From Pichia kudriavzevii (lineage: Eukaryota > Ascomycota > Pichiomycetes > Pichiales > Pichiaceae): DNA of 64,000 nt. Below the pieces are notes generated by a model. The model was not told the origin of the DNA and did no database searches. It saw nothing but the letters and a program-made list of their open reading frames with translations. Below, in pieces: positions 1 through 10,670 of the stretch. The position numbers were made by a program, and so were the translations under genes. Each line of letters starts with the position of its first letter. Within the stretch, counting starts at the first letter, position 1. Where the stretch lies: NCBI RefSeq assembly GCF_003054445.1, contig NC_042508.1, forward strand, positions 2,294,001 through 2,358,000, in the 5' to 3' direction.

Positions 1-1355
1 TGTTCATTTACTTTGGATCTCTTTTTTTTCAATGACTTGTCGTTTAGAGCATTGGTACTCTTATCTAAACGAGTGACGAGTGTACTGAAATCGTCCCCAA
101 TATCATCTTCATCGTCTTCAGCATTTTCTTGTGGGCTGTCTGTGTCTTGAATTGAAATTGGATCAAGATCAATATAATTATCACCTGTCCGAATAGTAAA
201 ATTTTGACTATTTTCGGAATAATTCTTCAGTGATGCCTTATCTTGGGTTCTCAATTTTAAAGCGTCCACAGAAGATTTCTTCCTGGCTATTTTGATTTCC
301 AGTTGATCTATAGGATTGACAAACCAGTTAAATCTGTCCAAGACAAAGAAGTTTTCATTTTGTAGATAAGAAATTATCAGGTTATCATGATCAAAAATCA
401 TATTGTCAACTTTAGTAAACAAACCGGAAACGTCTTCAGCCACTTTCAAAATACTGTTGTATTGTATACTTTTGACAGCATTAGCAGCTCTTCTTCTCCT
501 TTTTGAAGCTGTCGAAGAAGACGAAGAGGATGATAATGATGATGATGATAAAATCTGTTCCAAGGGTTCTGAAAATAGTTCAACGAATCCATCTTGGTCA
601 ATAGCTGCCAAAAGACTCTTCTTCTTGTGTTTCACTAGGCTGAATTTGATAACAGGTGCGTTCATAACAAAAATGCAAGTGGTTTTCAAGTGATTCAAAT
701 CGACTACGTTGATAAACCTATCGTTAGTGGATGATATCAGTAAATAATCATCATATACTTGGAAGCAGTTTGTTTTCTCCACAAACAAGTTCAAAGATCC
801 AACAATTGTTTTCGACCCCAAATCAAACTGGTATAGCGAGTTTGACATTAGGTATATTCTCTCATTGGATTGTGGGGATAATGCCATTTTGCTAATGGTT
901 TCGGTCAATTCGGCTATCACAAAATTTGACAACAGGTCCAGCTTAGCATCTTCATGGGCAGAATATTTGTCAAACGTATATCTGTAAAATCTATTGGACG
1001 TGTCCATCAAATATAGTTGGCTTGTAGTTGCATCAAAGACAGCACATGCACAAGATGCATTGCTTGAGGAAACAATCAAGTCCACGTGTTGAGAAATCTT
1101 GGTTAGATCGTTCGAATCAAATAAGTCAAAATACGGTTTGTTTTCATACATCACAATAAAGTAGCTCTCATCCAGCCATACAATAGTTGACGGAATAGAC
1201 GTGTTGTCCAAAGCTAACGGTGCCAAGGAATCTGCATTTGAGTTGTTCAATGGCTGATATTTCAAAACAGGAGTATCCAATGAAACATTGGTAAAAGCAA
1301 TACCCTTGAGCGGGATACCACTAAACTCAGAAGTAATTAAAGAGTTAGACGCCAT
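1..1355 (-). CDS. UTP5: U3 snoRNP / t-UTP component Utp5 (N-terminal part, runs off the window edge)
   Basis: An uninterrupted reading frame runs from an ATG at 1355 leftwards past base 1, so the C-terminus is missing. Utp5 is a beta-propeller protein of the t-UTP subcomplex of the small-subunit processome, acting in the nucleolus on pre-18S rRNA. Several stretches match S. cerevisiae Utp5 as I remember it: DRFINVVDL (yeast DRFLNVYDI), DGFVELFSEPL (yeast DGSLEIFVDPL), and a TGDNYIDLD segment (yeast SGDNFKHVD). A serine run encoded by a TCA/TCT repeat near 520-550 is followed by a basic KRRRRAA patch, a likely nuclear/nucleolar signal. The C-terminal Utp12 domain would lie outside the window. 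The neighbour NCB2 is divergent, as in S. cerevisiae, which supports the call. Confidence 0.82.
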   Translation of the reverse strand, partial: MASNSLITSEFSGIPLKGIAFTNVSLDTPVLKYQPLNNSNADSLAPLALDNTSIPSTIVWLDESYFIVMYENKPYFDLFDSNDLTKISQHVDLIVSSSNASCACAVFDATTSQLYLMDTSNRFYRYTFDKYSAHEDAKLDLLSNFVIAELTETISKMALSPQSNERIYLMSNSLYQFDLGSKTIVGSLNLFVEKTNCFQVYDDYLLISSTNDRFINVVDLNHLKTTCIFVMNAPVIKFSLVKHKKKSLLAAIDQDGFVELFSEPLEQILSSSSLSSSSSSSTASKRRRRAANAVKSIQYNSILKVAEDVSGLFTKVDNMIFDHDNLIISYLQNENFFVLDRFNWFVNPIDQLEIKIARKKSSVDALKLRTQDKASLKNYSENSQNFTIRTGDNYIDLDPISIQDTDSPQENAEDDEDDIGDDFSTLVTRLDKSTNALNDKSLKKKRSKVNE

Positions 1356-1770
1356 GGTTAGTCTATTGTTCCGTGAAAAACCAGTTGATATCTCTCTTGG
1401 TTAACTATAAATGTACTTTACATACACCTTCTATATAGGAAAAAAAATTTAATTAAAAAATTTCAGTGAAAAAAAAAATTGAAAGTATGAGAAAAGCGAA
1501 ATCATTTAGGAGAGAGAAAAAAAAACTGTTCAAGTATAAATAAACAAGGAAATCTTCCACCGATTGGGGAGGCACGCCTAAATCTGTTAGATAGAAGCTT
1601 TGATTCTTTTTTTGGTTTGTTTTGATTTAATTCTGGATCTTTAATATTTAATTTGATTTTGTTTAATTTAGTCTATTCAACTCTAATTCAAGTCTAATTC
1701 AAGTGCGCTTTTTGTTTCTACTGTCCTGGTTTTTTTCTCTCCCCATTAATCATACTAAAGAAATCTGTTG
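1356..1770. promoter_or_regulatory. Divergent promoter of UTP5 and NCB2
   Basis: This 415-bp AT-rich stretch lies between two divergent starts. AAAAAATTTCA at 1455-1465 read on the minus strand is TGAAATTTTTT, close to the RRPE element (TGAAAAWTTTT) found before ribosome-biogenesis genes, which would suit UTP5. I saw no PAC element (GCGATGAG) beside it. The stretch before NCB2 is pyrimidine-rich with poly-T tracts. The RRPE call rests on resemblance only. Confidence 0.4.
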
Positions 1771-2172
1771 ATGTCGGATACAGAAGATCTTTCCTTGCCT
1801 CGTGCTACAGTTCAGAAGATACTCTCAGAGATATTGCCGAATGACATATCTTTCACAAAAGAAGCTAGAGAAGCTTTAATTGAATGTTGCATCAACTTCA
1901 TAATGATAGTTGCTACAGAATCAAATGACATTGCAGAACAAGATTTGAAGAAAACGATATCGACGGATCATGTCATACGAGCAATTGATACTCTAGGGTT
2001 TAGTCACTATGTTCCACTATTGAAGGAGTTTGTTGAATCATGTCGAAGTAATGCCAAAATGAAGGAAAAACGTAAAGAAAGTAAGTTTGTCAAATCCGGC
2101 CTTACGGAGGAAGAACTACTAGCCAAACAAGAAGAACTATTCAAAGCCAGCCGGGAAAGGTTGAATAAATAA
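1771..2172 (+). CDS. NCB2: Negative cofactor 2 beta subunit (Dr1 homologue)
   Basis: This 133-residue protein is the histone-fold subunit that pairs with Bur6 (NC2 alpha) to form NC2, which binds TBP on promoter DNA and blocks or redistributes preinitiation complexes. The H2B-like histone fold spans about residues 6-90, with LPRATVQKIL at the first helix and the AEQDLKKTISTDHVIRA loop/helix typical of Dr1. The tail KSGLTEEELLAKQEELF matches the conserved yeast NC2 beta tail. The first in-frame ATG is at 1771. The frame is uninterrupted, whereas S. cerevisiae NCB2 carries an intron near its start. Its place between UTP5 and SXM1 is the same as on S. cerevisiae chromosome IV. Confidence 0.95.
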   Translation: MSDTEDLSLPRATVQKILSEILPNDISFTKEAREALIECCINFIMIVATESNDIAEQDLKKTISTDHVIRAIDTLGFSHYVPLLKEFVESCRSNAKMKEKRKESKFVKSGLTEEELLAKQEELFKASRERLNK

Positions 2173-2353
2173 AGAAGGAGCAATCTATTCTTAGTTGCAA
2201 TCTTTTCTATGAGGCACTATAGCCCATACTGTATAATATAAATGTAACTGCATCAACTTCATATCTTATGGAAGAGGGGGGTTCATGTTAGATTATAAAT
2301 TAACGAAACGTTTGTTAGAAGTAATTTTACGCAACATAATAGACAAAAGAAAT

Positions 2354-5104
2354 CTAAATCTCGTTTTCCAAAAAAACTTTGAGATCGCCAAATACGTCAA
2401 CCTTGTTTAAAACAGTGACCTTGGAAAGTTCGTCAAACTCTTCATCGGGGACAAAATTATTCGTGTCCTCCAAGCTATCTTTGTTCTCATCAAAAGAGTA
2501 CTTTATTAGCTGATCTCGATGATCAATTGCGTCATTTACCCTATCGCAGAGTTTTGTTAGTAAGTTCATCGATTGTGCTCTGATTGATTGATATTCTTGA
2601 CTACCCTTCACAATTTGTAATAAACCTAAAATACCAACTTTTAAATCGTAGACTGTACACCATACTGATTCATCAATCAATCTTTCAAATCTAGCCAATA
2701 TTTCGTGAACATTATCGCCAAACAATTCCATAATGATCATTGGTTTTCTGTAGAATCCACTCATTATACAGCGGAAGGTTGTTTTTGATTCCCAGAACTC
2801 TTGCTTATCTTCAGCAGAGTTGTAGATCATCTGTAATATTTTATTAAACACTTCGTCGCTTAATCCACCATCATTCTCATTCTCACTACACGAAAGTACC
2901 ATCTCAACAACAATATTGGAAAGAAAACTGATAAATTCAGAGTCATCACTTTCGTATCCATATGGATTTTCAGATAAAATCCACTTTATTAGATTGGTGA
3001 CGCTAGATCTCTCTTCTAAATTCCCATAGCAATAACAAGACACAAAATAAGATTCATAGTATTCATAATAGTCAAATCCAAAGTTCTTAAAGCTGTTGAT
3101 GACTTCATCCAAATGGGAAACATTTTCTGACCTGTTGGTCAACTCCTCCACTAGTTCTATAGTCAACTCAAGGAAGTCTAGGAGTGCATTATCCATAATC
3201 GACGATATTATAGGAGAGAGAATATCATTCAATTTCAATATCGTATTTTTGTCATTAGTTGACATAACTATGGTCAAGATATTGTTCAATATTCCAAGCA
3301 AAATGTTCTCTTTATCATTTTCTTCATTATAACTATCCTCTAAAGTCTTCATGAATGAAGTTGATAGATTTGTAACAAGCTCGGTGCTATATGGGACCAA
3401 TTGATCTGGGTATTTCTCCACCAAAACATCAATTAAATCATTGGTAATTTCCAGATTTTCAGATTCACTAACACTCAGAAGTATCTGCATTACCTGAACA
3501 GGATCGGCCATTTGACAGTTGGATTTAATAATCACTAACTTCAAACTAGCAATAAGAAGAGGTAATGGTTGTTTTAAGTCTAATGAAACTGGAAGTGAAT
3601 TTAGATCAACCTGGACATCCTCGTTGTTAATATTGGAAAAAAAATCGAAAATAAGACAGCGTAACCATAAGTCGTCTCCTGACGTCCTACTCGCAATGGC
3701 AATTATTCTTGTGACAATCAATTCCAAATTCTGAGAACTCATATATGAATAAGTAAGTTTTAAAAGATTCAAAGCACATACTATCGACTTTTTGTCATCA
3801 CTATTCAGTATCTGTTCACATAAAGAAATTAAGGGGTTAACAATTTCTGCATTCGCCCTGATAAGTTTTGTTATAAATATGGAGCCTGCAGATTCAAGAT
3901 CCGAGTTGAATACATCTCTTGCCAATATATTATTTGAGTACAAAGCATGAGCAGTGATTCTTGAATTGATAAACTCATTTGGGTTTTCTTCAAAATCTTC
4001 GATTTGGTATTCATCTATGGATAAAAGTTTAACAATAACGTTAGATATTATAGAATTCATGTAAGGTTCAATATAGCAATATGTAGTTGGAGTAACAGAT
4101 TTGGTAAGAAATATCAAGAAATAATAGAGCGCCCGTTCCTTGGAAGAACTGTCATCATTTTCCTTATCAATAAGGACAAATTTCTCCAATGCAACAGTGT
4201 CTTTATTTGTGTACTCTAGAATTTTAGTCACATTGTATGGTATTACAGAATCTTGAAGAATGGAAATAAAGGTAGGGACATAGATTGAACTGTCTTTTAT
4301 TTGTGCACTTCTGATCTGAAGCTTGATCATAAACCTCAAAATCCATTTCATATTTCTAAAGCTACCGGTAGTCGTCAAAAACAAATAAAACAGCTCATTC
4401 AAAGTGGAACACAAATTCTCTAAGTTATTGGATTTTTGATGGTATTCACAGATCCTCGTTGTCGTGCAGTAATTGAGGATCTTCAGAATTTCATAACAGA
4501 TAAACTCCTTATTTAAATCAATATTATTGTCTTTTAATTGCTCTTTATAGTTGTTCAAAAAATTTTGGAAGTATGGGAAAAAATTGCTTGCAATTTCATT
4601 GATCAAGTCGTAATCATTCAAGTGTCTATTCAGTCTAGCAACTTGGCGAATTATTGAAGTACAGAGGTAAAAATCAGAAACCGACTCAGCTTTACTGGTC
4701 AGTAAGTCATTGGCAAAGTTGAGTAGCTCAAACTGAAATTCACTTTTAGTATGCAGCAGAATCAAATCTATAATTTTCAGAGACATTCTAATAAGAAGCT
4801 GGCTGTTGGCAGAGAATGGATTGCTAATATTAACAATATATTTAACAATCTTCTCCTTAACATCCTGCTTTAGTTCATCACTAGTAGAGGAAGAACTCCA
4901 ATCATTAGCTATTCTATTTTTAATCAACGTTAATGCAACTAATTGTAGCTGAATCGTAATTTTATCATTGGAAAGTAGTAGGGTCAAAATTTGCCGTGTT
5001 ACCTGCGAATTATTCGATAACAATATTGTCTCTGATTGTTTTCTCAATTGGTTGTCAGATGACAAGGTATTTGCCAAATGCTGCATTAAAGTTTGGTCGT
5101 CCAT
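2354..5104 (-). CDS. SXM1: Importin-beta family karyopherin Sxm1/Kap108
   Basis: A 916-residue HEAT-repeat karyopherin, near the 944 residues of S. cerevisiae Sxm1. It imports cargo such as the La protein Lhp1 in that yeast; cargo here is inferred. The N-terminus fits an importin N-domain (LANTLSSDNQLRKQSE, then TLIKNRIANDW). An importin-7/8-type signature follows: the MKWILRFMIKLQIR segment, and IEPYMNSIISNVIV leading to FEENPNEF, corresponding to the WDEDPHEY motif of importin 7/8. It ends with an acidic segment and a VDVFGDLKVFL tail. Nmd5/Kap119 is the main alternative, but the length and the position next to NCB2 and UTP5, exactly as in S. cerevisiae, favour Sxm1. Start at the ATG at 5104. 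Confidence 0.88.
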   Translation of the reverse strand: MDDQTLMQHLANTLSSDNQLRKQSETILLSNNSQVTRQILTLLLSNDKITIQLQLVALTLIKNRIANDWSSSSTSDELKQDVKEKIVKYIVNISNPFSANSQLLIRMSLKIIDLILLHTKSEFQFELLNFANDLLTSKAESVSDFYLCTSIIRQVARLNRHLNDYDLINEIASNFFPYFQNFLNNYKEQLKDNNIDLNKEFICYEILKILNYCTTTRICEYHQKSNNLENLCSTLNELFYLFLTTTGSFRNMKWILRFMIKLQIRSAQIKDSSIYVPTFISILQDSVIPYNVTKILEYTNKDTVALEKFVLIDKENDDSSSKERALYYFLIFLTKSVTPTTYCYIEPYMNSIISNVIVKLLSIDEYQIEDFEENPNEFINSRITAHALYSNNILARDVFNSDLESAGSIFITKLIRANAEIVNPLISLCEQILNSDDKKSIVCALNLLKLTYSYMSSQNLELIVTRIIAIASRTSGDDLWLRCLIFDFFSNINNEDVQVDLNSLPVSLDLKQPLPLLIASLKLVIIKSNCQMADPVQVMQILLSVSESENLEITNDLIDVLVEKYPDQLVPYSTELVTNLSTSFMKTLEDSYNEENDKENILLGILNNILTIVMSTNDKNTILKLNDILSPIISSIMDNALLDFLELTIELVEELTNRSENVSHLDEVINSFKNFGFDYYEYYESYFVSCYCYGNLEERSSVTNLIKWILSENPYGYESDDSEFISFLSNIVVEMVLSCSENENDGGLSDEVFNKILQMIYNSAEDKQEFWESKTTFRCIMSGFYRKPMIIMELFGDNVHEILARFERLIDESVWCTVYDLKVGILGLLQIVKGSQEYQSIRAQSMNLLTKLCDRVNDAIDHRDQLIKYSFDENKDSLEDTNNFVPDEEFDELSKVTVLNKVDVFGDLKVFLENEI

Positions 5105-5484
5105 ATTGTACTTGTTGAACTACCTTTTAGTATATGTTTGCAGGCCTTAGAAATGGTCCTAGAAGAGTCCCTACTTTGGTCATTATACTTACGCCCATAC
5201 AATGTGAAAAATTTCACTATATGAATTACCAAGTGAGAGACAAAGTGGCGCATGCAAACTTTTTTTTCCTTCTCGACGTCGCAAGTCCCCAAAAACTGTG
5301 GCGCATGCAGCTATGGTATTAATGTAGATACTGCTGATAGTCGAACAAAGATTATTTACAATGACATATACTATAATAAAAGACGGTTTCCATATATATT
5401 AAATCTTTTTTTTTAAAGAAAAAAGGGGGAGGGCATACACATTTTTTGCAGTAATTGTGGAGCACTAATGTCTATTTCAGAAAC
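5105..5484. promoter_or_regulatory. SXM1 promoter with two TGGCGCATGC elements
   Basis: The 380-bp gap holds the promoter of SXM1 (read leftwards) and the 3' end of the small mitochondrial gene. The decamer TGGCGCATGC occurs twice in the same orientation, at 5246-5255 and 5299-5308, 53 bp apart. The same core occurs in two other promoters in this window. No binding factor is known to me for it. Confidence 0.45.
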
Positions 5485-5895
5485 TCAATTTTTACCCCCT
5501 TCACCATCCATTTGTGCCTTCAAAGCCTGCATTAAAAAGCTTACATCTTCGGCCTTCAAGTTAATCTTTTCCTCCTTCATTATTTCAGAGAGTTTCAACA
5601 TTTCAGCACGAACTTCCTGATCTCTGAGTAGTTGTAACTGTTGCATAAGAGAAGGAGGTTCACCGTTTGTGAGTTCCATCTTCCCTGCAATTGTGATTTG
5701 AACAGTTCTTAATTGGTTACAGATTTTTTCATTAGATCTTATTTGAACTAGAAACTCCTGTAGTCTCTTAGCACGAGCCGCTTCTGGGCTTTCTTCTGCT
5801 CTGTTTGCTGGGGAAGATGAAAATAACCTGAATGATGATCTGTTGATCAGCCATTGTGATCTAGCAGTCCTCAATAAGATATTTCTGGTAATCAT
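5485..5895 (-). CDS. Small mitochondrial protein of unknown function
   Basis: I do not recognise this 136-residue protein. The first in-frame ATG is at 5895; the frame is open further upstream but without an ATG. The first 30 residues look like a mitochondrial presequence: MITRNILLRTARSQW is basic and free of acidic residues, and is followed by RLFSSSP, which resembles a processing site. The mature part is a charged, helix-prone chain of about 100 residues (MQQLQLLRDQEVRAEML, then SEIMKEEKINLKAEDV). There are no transmembrane segments and no cysteine pairs suggesting a metal site. It could be a matrix assembly factor or a small ribosome- or respirasome-associated protein, but nothing in the sequence decides this. 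Confidence 0.75.
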   Translation of the reverse strand: MITRNILLRTARSQWLINRSSFRLFSSSPANRAEESPEAARAKRLQEFLVQIRSNEKICNQLRTVQITIAGKMELTNGEPPSLMQQLQLLRDQEVRAEMLKLSEIMKEEKINLKAEDVSFLMQALKAQMDGEGGKN

Positions 5896-6944
5896 TATCG
5901 GTTCGCCAAAAGTGATGTGTTGCTCTAACAACAAATTCGTGATTGGTAAGTCTCTAGCCTGATGGAGATGGCACTTCGATTCTTTTAATCAGAGACTTCG
6001 GAGACAAAGCGAAAAACGAAGAAAAACTAAAAAATAAAAAATAAAAAAAAAAGGATAAAATATTTTGTGGCGCATGAAAAAAGACAACAATGTAAGTTTG
6101 TTCAACTAATGCGCCATTAATATGCATTGTTAAGAGTTTATTATTGGTAAGTACATGAAAAATCGCCGTACTTCATATTACACCCCGCCATGTAGCATTA
6201 AAAAGCATTGCGGGACTTTTTGTGGGGTCTAAACAGAATATGCTAAGGACATAGGAAAATATCCATCATGTATATTCTATTACGTTACCATGAAGAGATA
6301 TGCACGGTGATTAAAAGATGGTACTCAGTGCTAGCGTAAACATGCAAAAGAGTCGAATCACCCTCCCTAATCTATTTTCGTACAATATTTTCAAATGTGC
6401 GGCCTCCATGTCCCGGTTACACAGTCTGTAGTTGCCAATAATAACAATAATAACGCACAATGTAACATTTCCCACCAATAGAAGCACCACATTTTTCACT
6501 TCTTATACCGGCAAGTCAACCTCTGCAATGAAACCCAAATGTTTATCTCAAGAACAGATTTGATGCAATTTCGGGAATCAATGCAGCCTCAATTTTTAAG
6601 CTTCATGCTACATTTAAGGTAAAGTTTTGATTTTGAGAGGACGCTACAAAAGTCCCGGAAAAAAATAAGTTGAATCTGAATCTACGATGCGTATGCAGTA
6701 CAGGAAGGCATGGGAGATCCAACAAAAAGAAAAAAAAAAAAAACTATTACACTCAACGAGTGGGAAAAAGTACAAGTCAGAGAAGTGTCCAAATTTACCT
6801 ATCAAAATTTACATGTCGCTGTGGTAAAATGAAAAGTTAAACTCGGATAAATATAAAGTCTATTTTCTTATACAAAGTTGTAAAATATCAATCAAATGGA
6901 ATCACAAGATTATGGAGGTAGGTGATAATTTGCTTCAGTGGAAC
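5896..6944. other. Intergenic region, no gene seen
   Basis: About 1 kb lies between the start of the mitochondrial gene and the 3' end of the GLEYA gene. TGGCGCAT at 6068-6075 and its inverted copy ATGCGCCA at 6110-6117 sit about 170 and 215 bp upstream of the mitochondrial gene. A poly-A run lies near 6728-6743. I found no convincing ORF, tRNA or repeat in the rest. Confidence 0.6.
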
Positions 6945-8573
6945 TCATGCGCAGAAACCTTCTTGTTCATCTTCTACAGAAACAATCCAGTTTGACCAGT
7001 CATCCTTGACAACAACACCACTTGGAGTAATCATAGACATTTCTAAAGCAGAATCACCGTACCAGTTAACCATAACAACTCTAACTGGGTAGTAGTAACC
7101 TTCGGTTAAGTAGGCATAACCAGTAACCTTCTCTTCATCACCTGCAAAGATTAAACGGCCTCCCTCGGAGTTGTATGGAATGTTATCTGGTTGACAACAT
7201 GCAAAGGCATCATTGGTACCAATCCAGACCATGGAACCGTCGTCGGAATAATCAATGGAGAATTCATAAAGACCGGATTCTGATGCATAGATGTAACCAG
7301 TCAATTGAGCAACATAACCTTCCCAAGATGTCAAATGTGCGCCATAAATATCATCGGTTTGGAATAGGCATGCATTGATGGAGTAGTTTGGAGAAGTAAT
7401 GTTGTGTGCAGTACCAATTAGGTGCTCAGTGGTGTAGTCGTTAGCATAGTAAACTGGGTCTAAGAAACCAAAGAAACCATCATATTTGAAAAGGGAAGCA
7501 TGGAAACCAGGATTCTTTTTCATCAAGTCTTCAGTTAATTTACAACCAGTTGCCTGGGGTAAAGTTTGGCCGCTAATGGTAGCTGTAACGAGCTTGGATT
7601 TTGATGTAATCAAGCTTGATTCTGGAATGGAGGTTTGATCAACAACAACAACGACTGGAGCTGGGGTGCCATTGCTAGTAGCATATGAGGTAATGGTGGT
7701 TGTTGCAGCAAATGAGTTAGTGACGGTGGAAGTGATAGTGGAGGTTGGTTCAGCAACGTATAAGTTTTCGACAACATAAGTTTTACCATTGGTGACTGTT
7801 TGACCATAAGAAGTAGATGGGGTAGAGTATTGGGAGCCATAGTTAACCTCAGTGGAGAAGTAAACCTGGCTACCGAATGGAACAGGCAAACAAACCTCAG
7901 CGTCTCTCTTATCGAAGTTAATAACAGTTTCATTGAAGTTTCTGATGATGTCACCATTTGGACGCACAACTTCGAAATCAAAAACAGCATCAAAGAAAAT
8001 GTTGATAAAAGTGGTTCTCATTGGGTACATAACACCTTCTTCAAGATAAACAAAGGAAGAATGTGCACCATCACCTCTAAGAGCAAGTAAAACATCAGCA
8101 TAGGAGTTGTCATTGATTTCTTGGGAACAAGCTTCAAATGCACCTGCACCCAGCCAGATAAAACCACCATCGTTGACGCCATTGAAGGTAACTGTGTATA
8201 AACCAGTTTCTGGTGCAACAAAGTAACCTTGCAATTCGACCAAGACATTCCACATGTTGATGTTATACATGTCATAGACATGTTCACCTTCGACTGGGAA
8301 GCCAAAGCTAAAGTTTGGTTCGGTAACCAAGCTAGTAGATGTTCTAACTTTACCTAAAGCATAAGAGTTAGCAACATAATCATCACAATTGAAATCAATC
8401 AAGTCACCACCGTCATAAGCGAAGAATCTTGCGTTAAAACCGGTGGAGTAAGTTGCAACACCGATTGCAGCACCGGAACCATTGGCAGTTGATGAAACGA
8501 CATTACGTTTTGCTTCGGTGAGGCCCAACAAAGCAAAGGCAACAGTAGCGAGTGTATAAATGTTCTTGAACAT
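6945..8573 (-). CDS. Secreted protein with two GLEYA (flocculin-type) domains
   Basis: A 542-residue protein beginning with a signal peptide (MFKNIYTLATVAFALLGLTEA); this ATG at 8573 is preferred over upstream in-frame codons because it starts the signal. Two GLEYA lectin-like domains follow, at about residues 40-235 and 345-540, joined by a Ser/Thr-rich linker (about 250-335). Each has the hallmark features: a FFAYD or LFKYDG strand, the GLYTVTFNGVNDGG / GLYEFSIDYSDDGS turn, WLG or WIG, and a YPMR / YPVR strand near the end. GLEYA domains are found in yeast adhesins such as the Epa/Flo relatives and bind glycans. Unlike a typical adhesin there is no C-terminal hydrophobic GPI signal; the chain ends in EGFCA just after domain 2. 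It is therefore probably secreted free or held by other contacts. Confidence 0.88.
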   Translation of the reverse strand: MFKNIYTLATVAFALLGLTEAKRNVVSSTANGSGAAIGVATYSTGFNARFFAYDGGDLIDFNCDDYVANSYALGKVRTSTSLVTEPNFSFGFPVEGEHVYDMYNINMWNVLVELQGYFVAPETGLYTVTFNGVNDGGFIWLGAGAFEACSQEINDNSYADVLLALRGDGAHSSFVYLEEGVMYPMRTTFINIFFDAVFDFEVVRPNGDIIRNFNETVINFDKRDAEVCLPVPFGSQVYFSTEVNYGSQYSTPSTSYGQTVTNGKTYVVENLYVAEPTSTITSTVTNSFAATTTITSYATSNGTPAPVVVVVDQTSIPESSLITSKSKLVTATISGQTLPQATGCKLTEDLMKKNPGFHASLFKYDGFFGFLDPVYYANDYTTEHLIGTAHNITSPNYSINACLFQTDDIYGAHLTSWEGYVAQLTGYIYASESGLYEFSIDYSDDGSMVWIGTNDAFACCQPDNIPYNSEGGRLIFAGDEEKVTGYAYLTEGYYYPVRVVMVNWYGDSALEMSMITPSGVVVKDDWSNWIVSVEDEQEGFCA

Positions 8574-9106
8574 AGTTGGAATAAGTTGCTGTTGTATATG
8601 GAACAAAGGAATGGAGGAAACAATATTACAAAGCGGGGGAAGACTACCGAATTTTTACTTGTAAGAAGCAAATACACCTCTATTTATATATGAATATGAA
8701 ATGATTGTTTCCCTTGTATATGTTCTAGTTCTCCAACACTTGACAGCAAAGTTATATGGAAGTATAAACTGAATAAATTGACAAATATGGTAAAACGATA
8801 TTGTTTGGCTTGAACGCGTTGTATACAAAAATGGACCGGAGCAGAAACCAAACTACATACTCTGAATAAAGCGTGTATCCTCTCCATGTACCTCTTCATG
8901 TATAACTCAAAATGAAGCAAATTTTCTTTTTTTTTCTGGTGATAAACAAAACATTTTGCCTACGCGTTTCCTGCAGGACAACAATGTAGGTGTTCAATGC
9001 AAACAATATCTAGATACACTTCCTAATACGGAGATTGATTACTTCTTGCATGTGTATACAGACACCTTTCCAGAGAGAAAAAAAAAGAAAGAACAAAAAG
9101 GGGTTT

Positions 9107-9144
9107 CACGTGATCAGCGATGCAGCGCATATACACGTCACGTG
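9107..9144. promoter_or_regulatory. Pair of CACGTG palindromes (E-box / Cbf1- or Pho4-type sites)
   Basis: CACGTG occurs at 9107-9112 (in TTCACGTGAT) and at 9139-9144 (in GTCACGTGCC). The spacing is 32 bp, about three helical turns, which would place two bHLH dimers on the same face. RTCACGTG is the Cbf1-type context. They lie about 540 bp upstream of the GLEYA gene start and 2.1 kb before the Myb gene, so the GLEYA promoter is the likelier target. Function is inferred. Confidence 0.45.
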
Positions 9145-10670
9145 CCAGCCACAAACACTCGCTTTCAAGTTCCTCCGTAACCCAACATAACATATAGCCG
9201 ATTTTATTTGGAGCCGTTGATCAGACTCAAAAGAGGTAATATTTCGGGAGTATAACCTCCCCGAGCTAGTTGATGTGACAGTCAACAAGGTTTCGGTAGT
9301 TCAGGACAATACTAAAGTTTACGTACTTACGTTGAAAGATTCCTATTTATCTTGACGTTTAAGGTTCGGTGACTTTTGTTCACGCAGCTGCGGCAGAGTC
9401 CGTAATTTCAATCCATTTCAGCTACCCCGGGAAAGGCAAATGCACATGTGGTTGCGAAGTCTATTTGGGCTAGTGATATAAAGAATACACTTGACATTAA
9501 AGAGGCTCTATACAAATACACTCTCAATTGCTGGGTTCCAATTTAGTTATTCGAAGTTGAATAACGATGTGTAGTATTTTCTTGTGTTGTTGTAAAAAAG
9601 TGAAACGGCTTAGCCTCAGAGACATAAATCGAGTGGGATTTTTTTACAGTATATGTATTTACATGTAAAAGCTAGAAAGTTTGTATAGGTTTTACCGTGT
9701 TATTTACTATGTTGCTCTTTGGAATATGTAACCTCAACAACAAGTACCGAGAAACGAGCAAATTACATGAGTTAACCAGAAGTTCAACAGTTTCGGGAAT
9801 TTCAGGTCTCGCACAGCCCTTTACTCTATACCCCTTTTCTATCAAAGAGCTTGTTTTCCGGCACACTCTTGAATATGAAACTTATTATACTTGCTGAAGG
9901 CAACAATGCCTCTCTATCTGTCACCTCACAAAAAACCCCTTATTCGTGTCGTGATATACGAAACAATACCAAAGGGGGTGACAAATTTCCTGGAATAATA
10001 CCAGCACCTTTAATTTTATATTTGTTTAGGCGCGCAACACACATTGTCTCTCACTTCTTAAGGTTTAGTTGTGAAGTATTATATTAGGTAAAGCCTAATA
10101 CATACACATTAAGGTTGTTAATATAAGCTTTTCTTGTTTACTTAAGAGGATATTTTTATACTATATCCAAATCTTGATATGCGGGGTACAGGCTCCTCCG
10201 AGATCTGTTAAGTTTCCTCTTTGTTTTGAGAATTTGTGCAGGTAGGAAGTTTTGCCAAGGGCACACTAAGGAAATTTACGATCTGCACGGTGAAGATCCC
10301 GTTTTCAGATTTTGAAGATTCCGATATTAACCTCCCTATGGAAACCGAATACAGGGTGAAATGATAAAATGGATCTTGTCTGTCATTCTTAAAAATATGA
10401 CTGGAACAACAGTATTATGAAGTACACGCCATTATACTCAACAACCAACGGTCAGCTAACTTTGGAGCCGGCAACTTCGAGACTAAAAGAACAAAATTCT
10501 GAGACAAATCGGGCTAATTATACAAAATGTGGGAACTCTCACACAATTTCCACGAGCAAATAATAAGCCGCTACATGTCGAGTTGTCTCACACTATCCTA
10601 CACGCCAGATTTAGGGCTTTCTTGGCGGGACTAACTCCAAGCACTAGTCTTGAGCTCGGCAATGGTCTTG

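Noticed and set aside
403-693. Plus-strand ORF of 96 codons with an acidic run
   Set aside because: It is antisense to UTP5; the acidic run is the complement of the UTP5 serine repeat.
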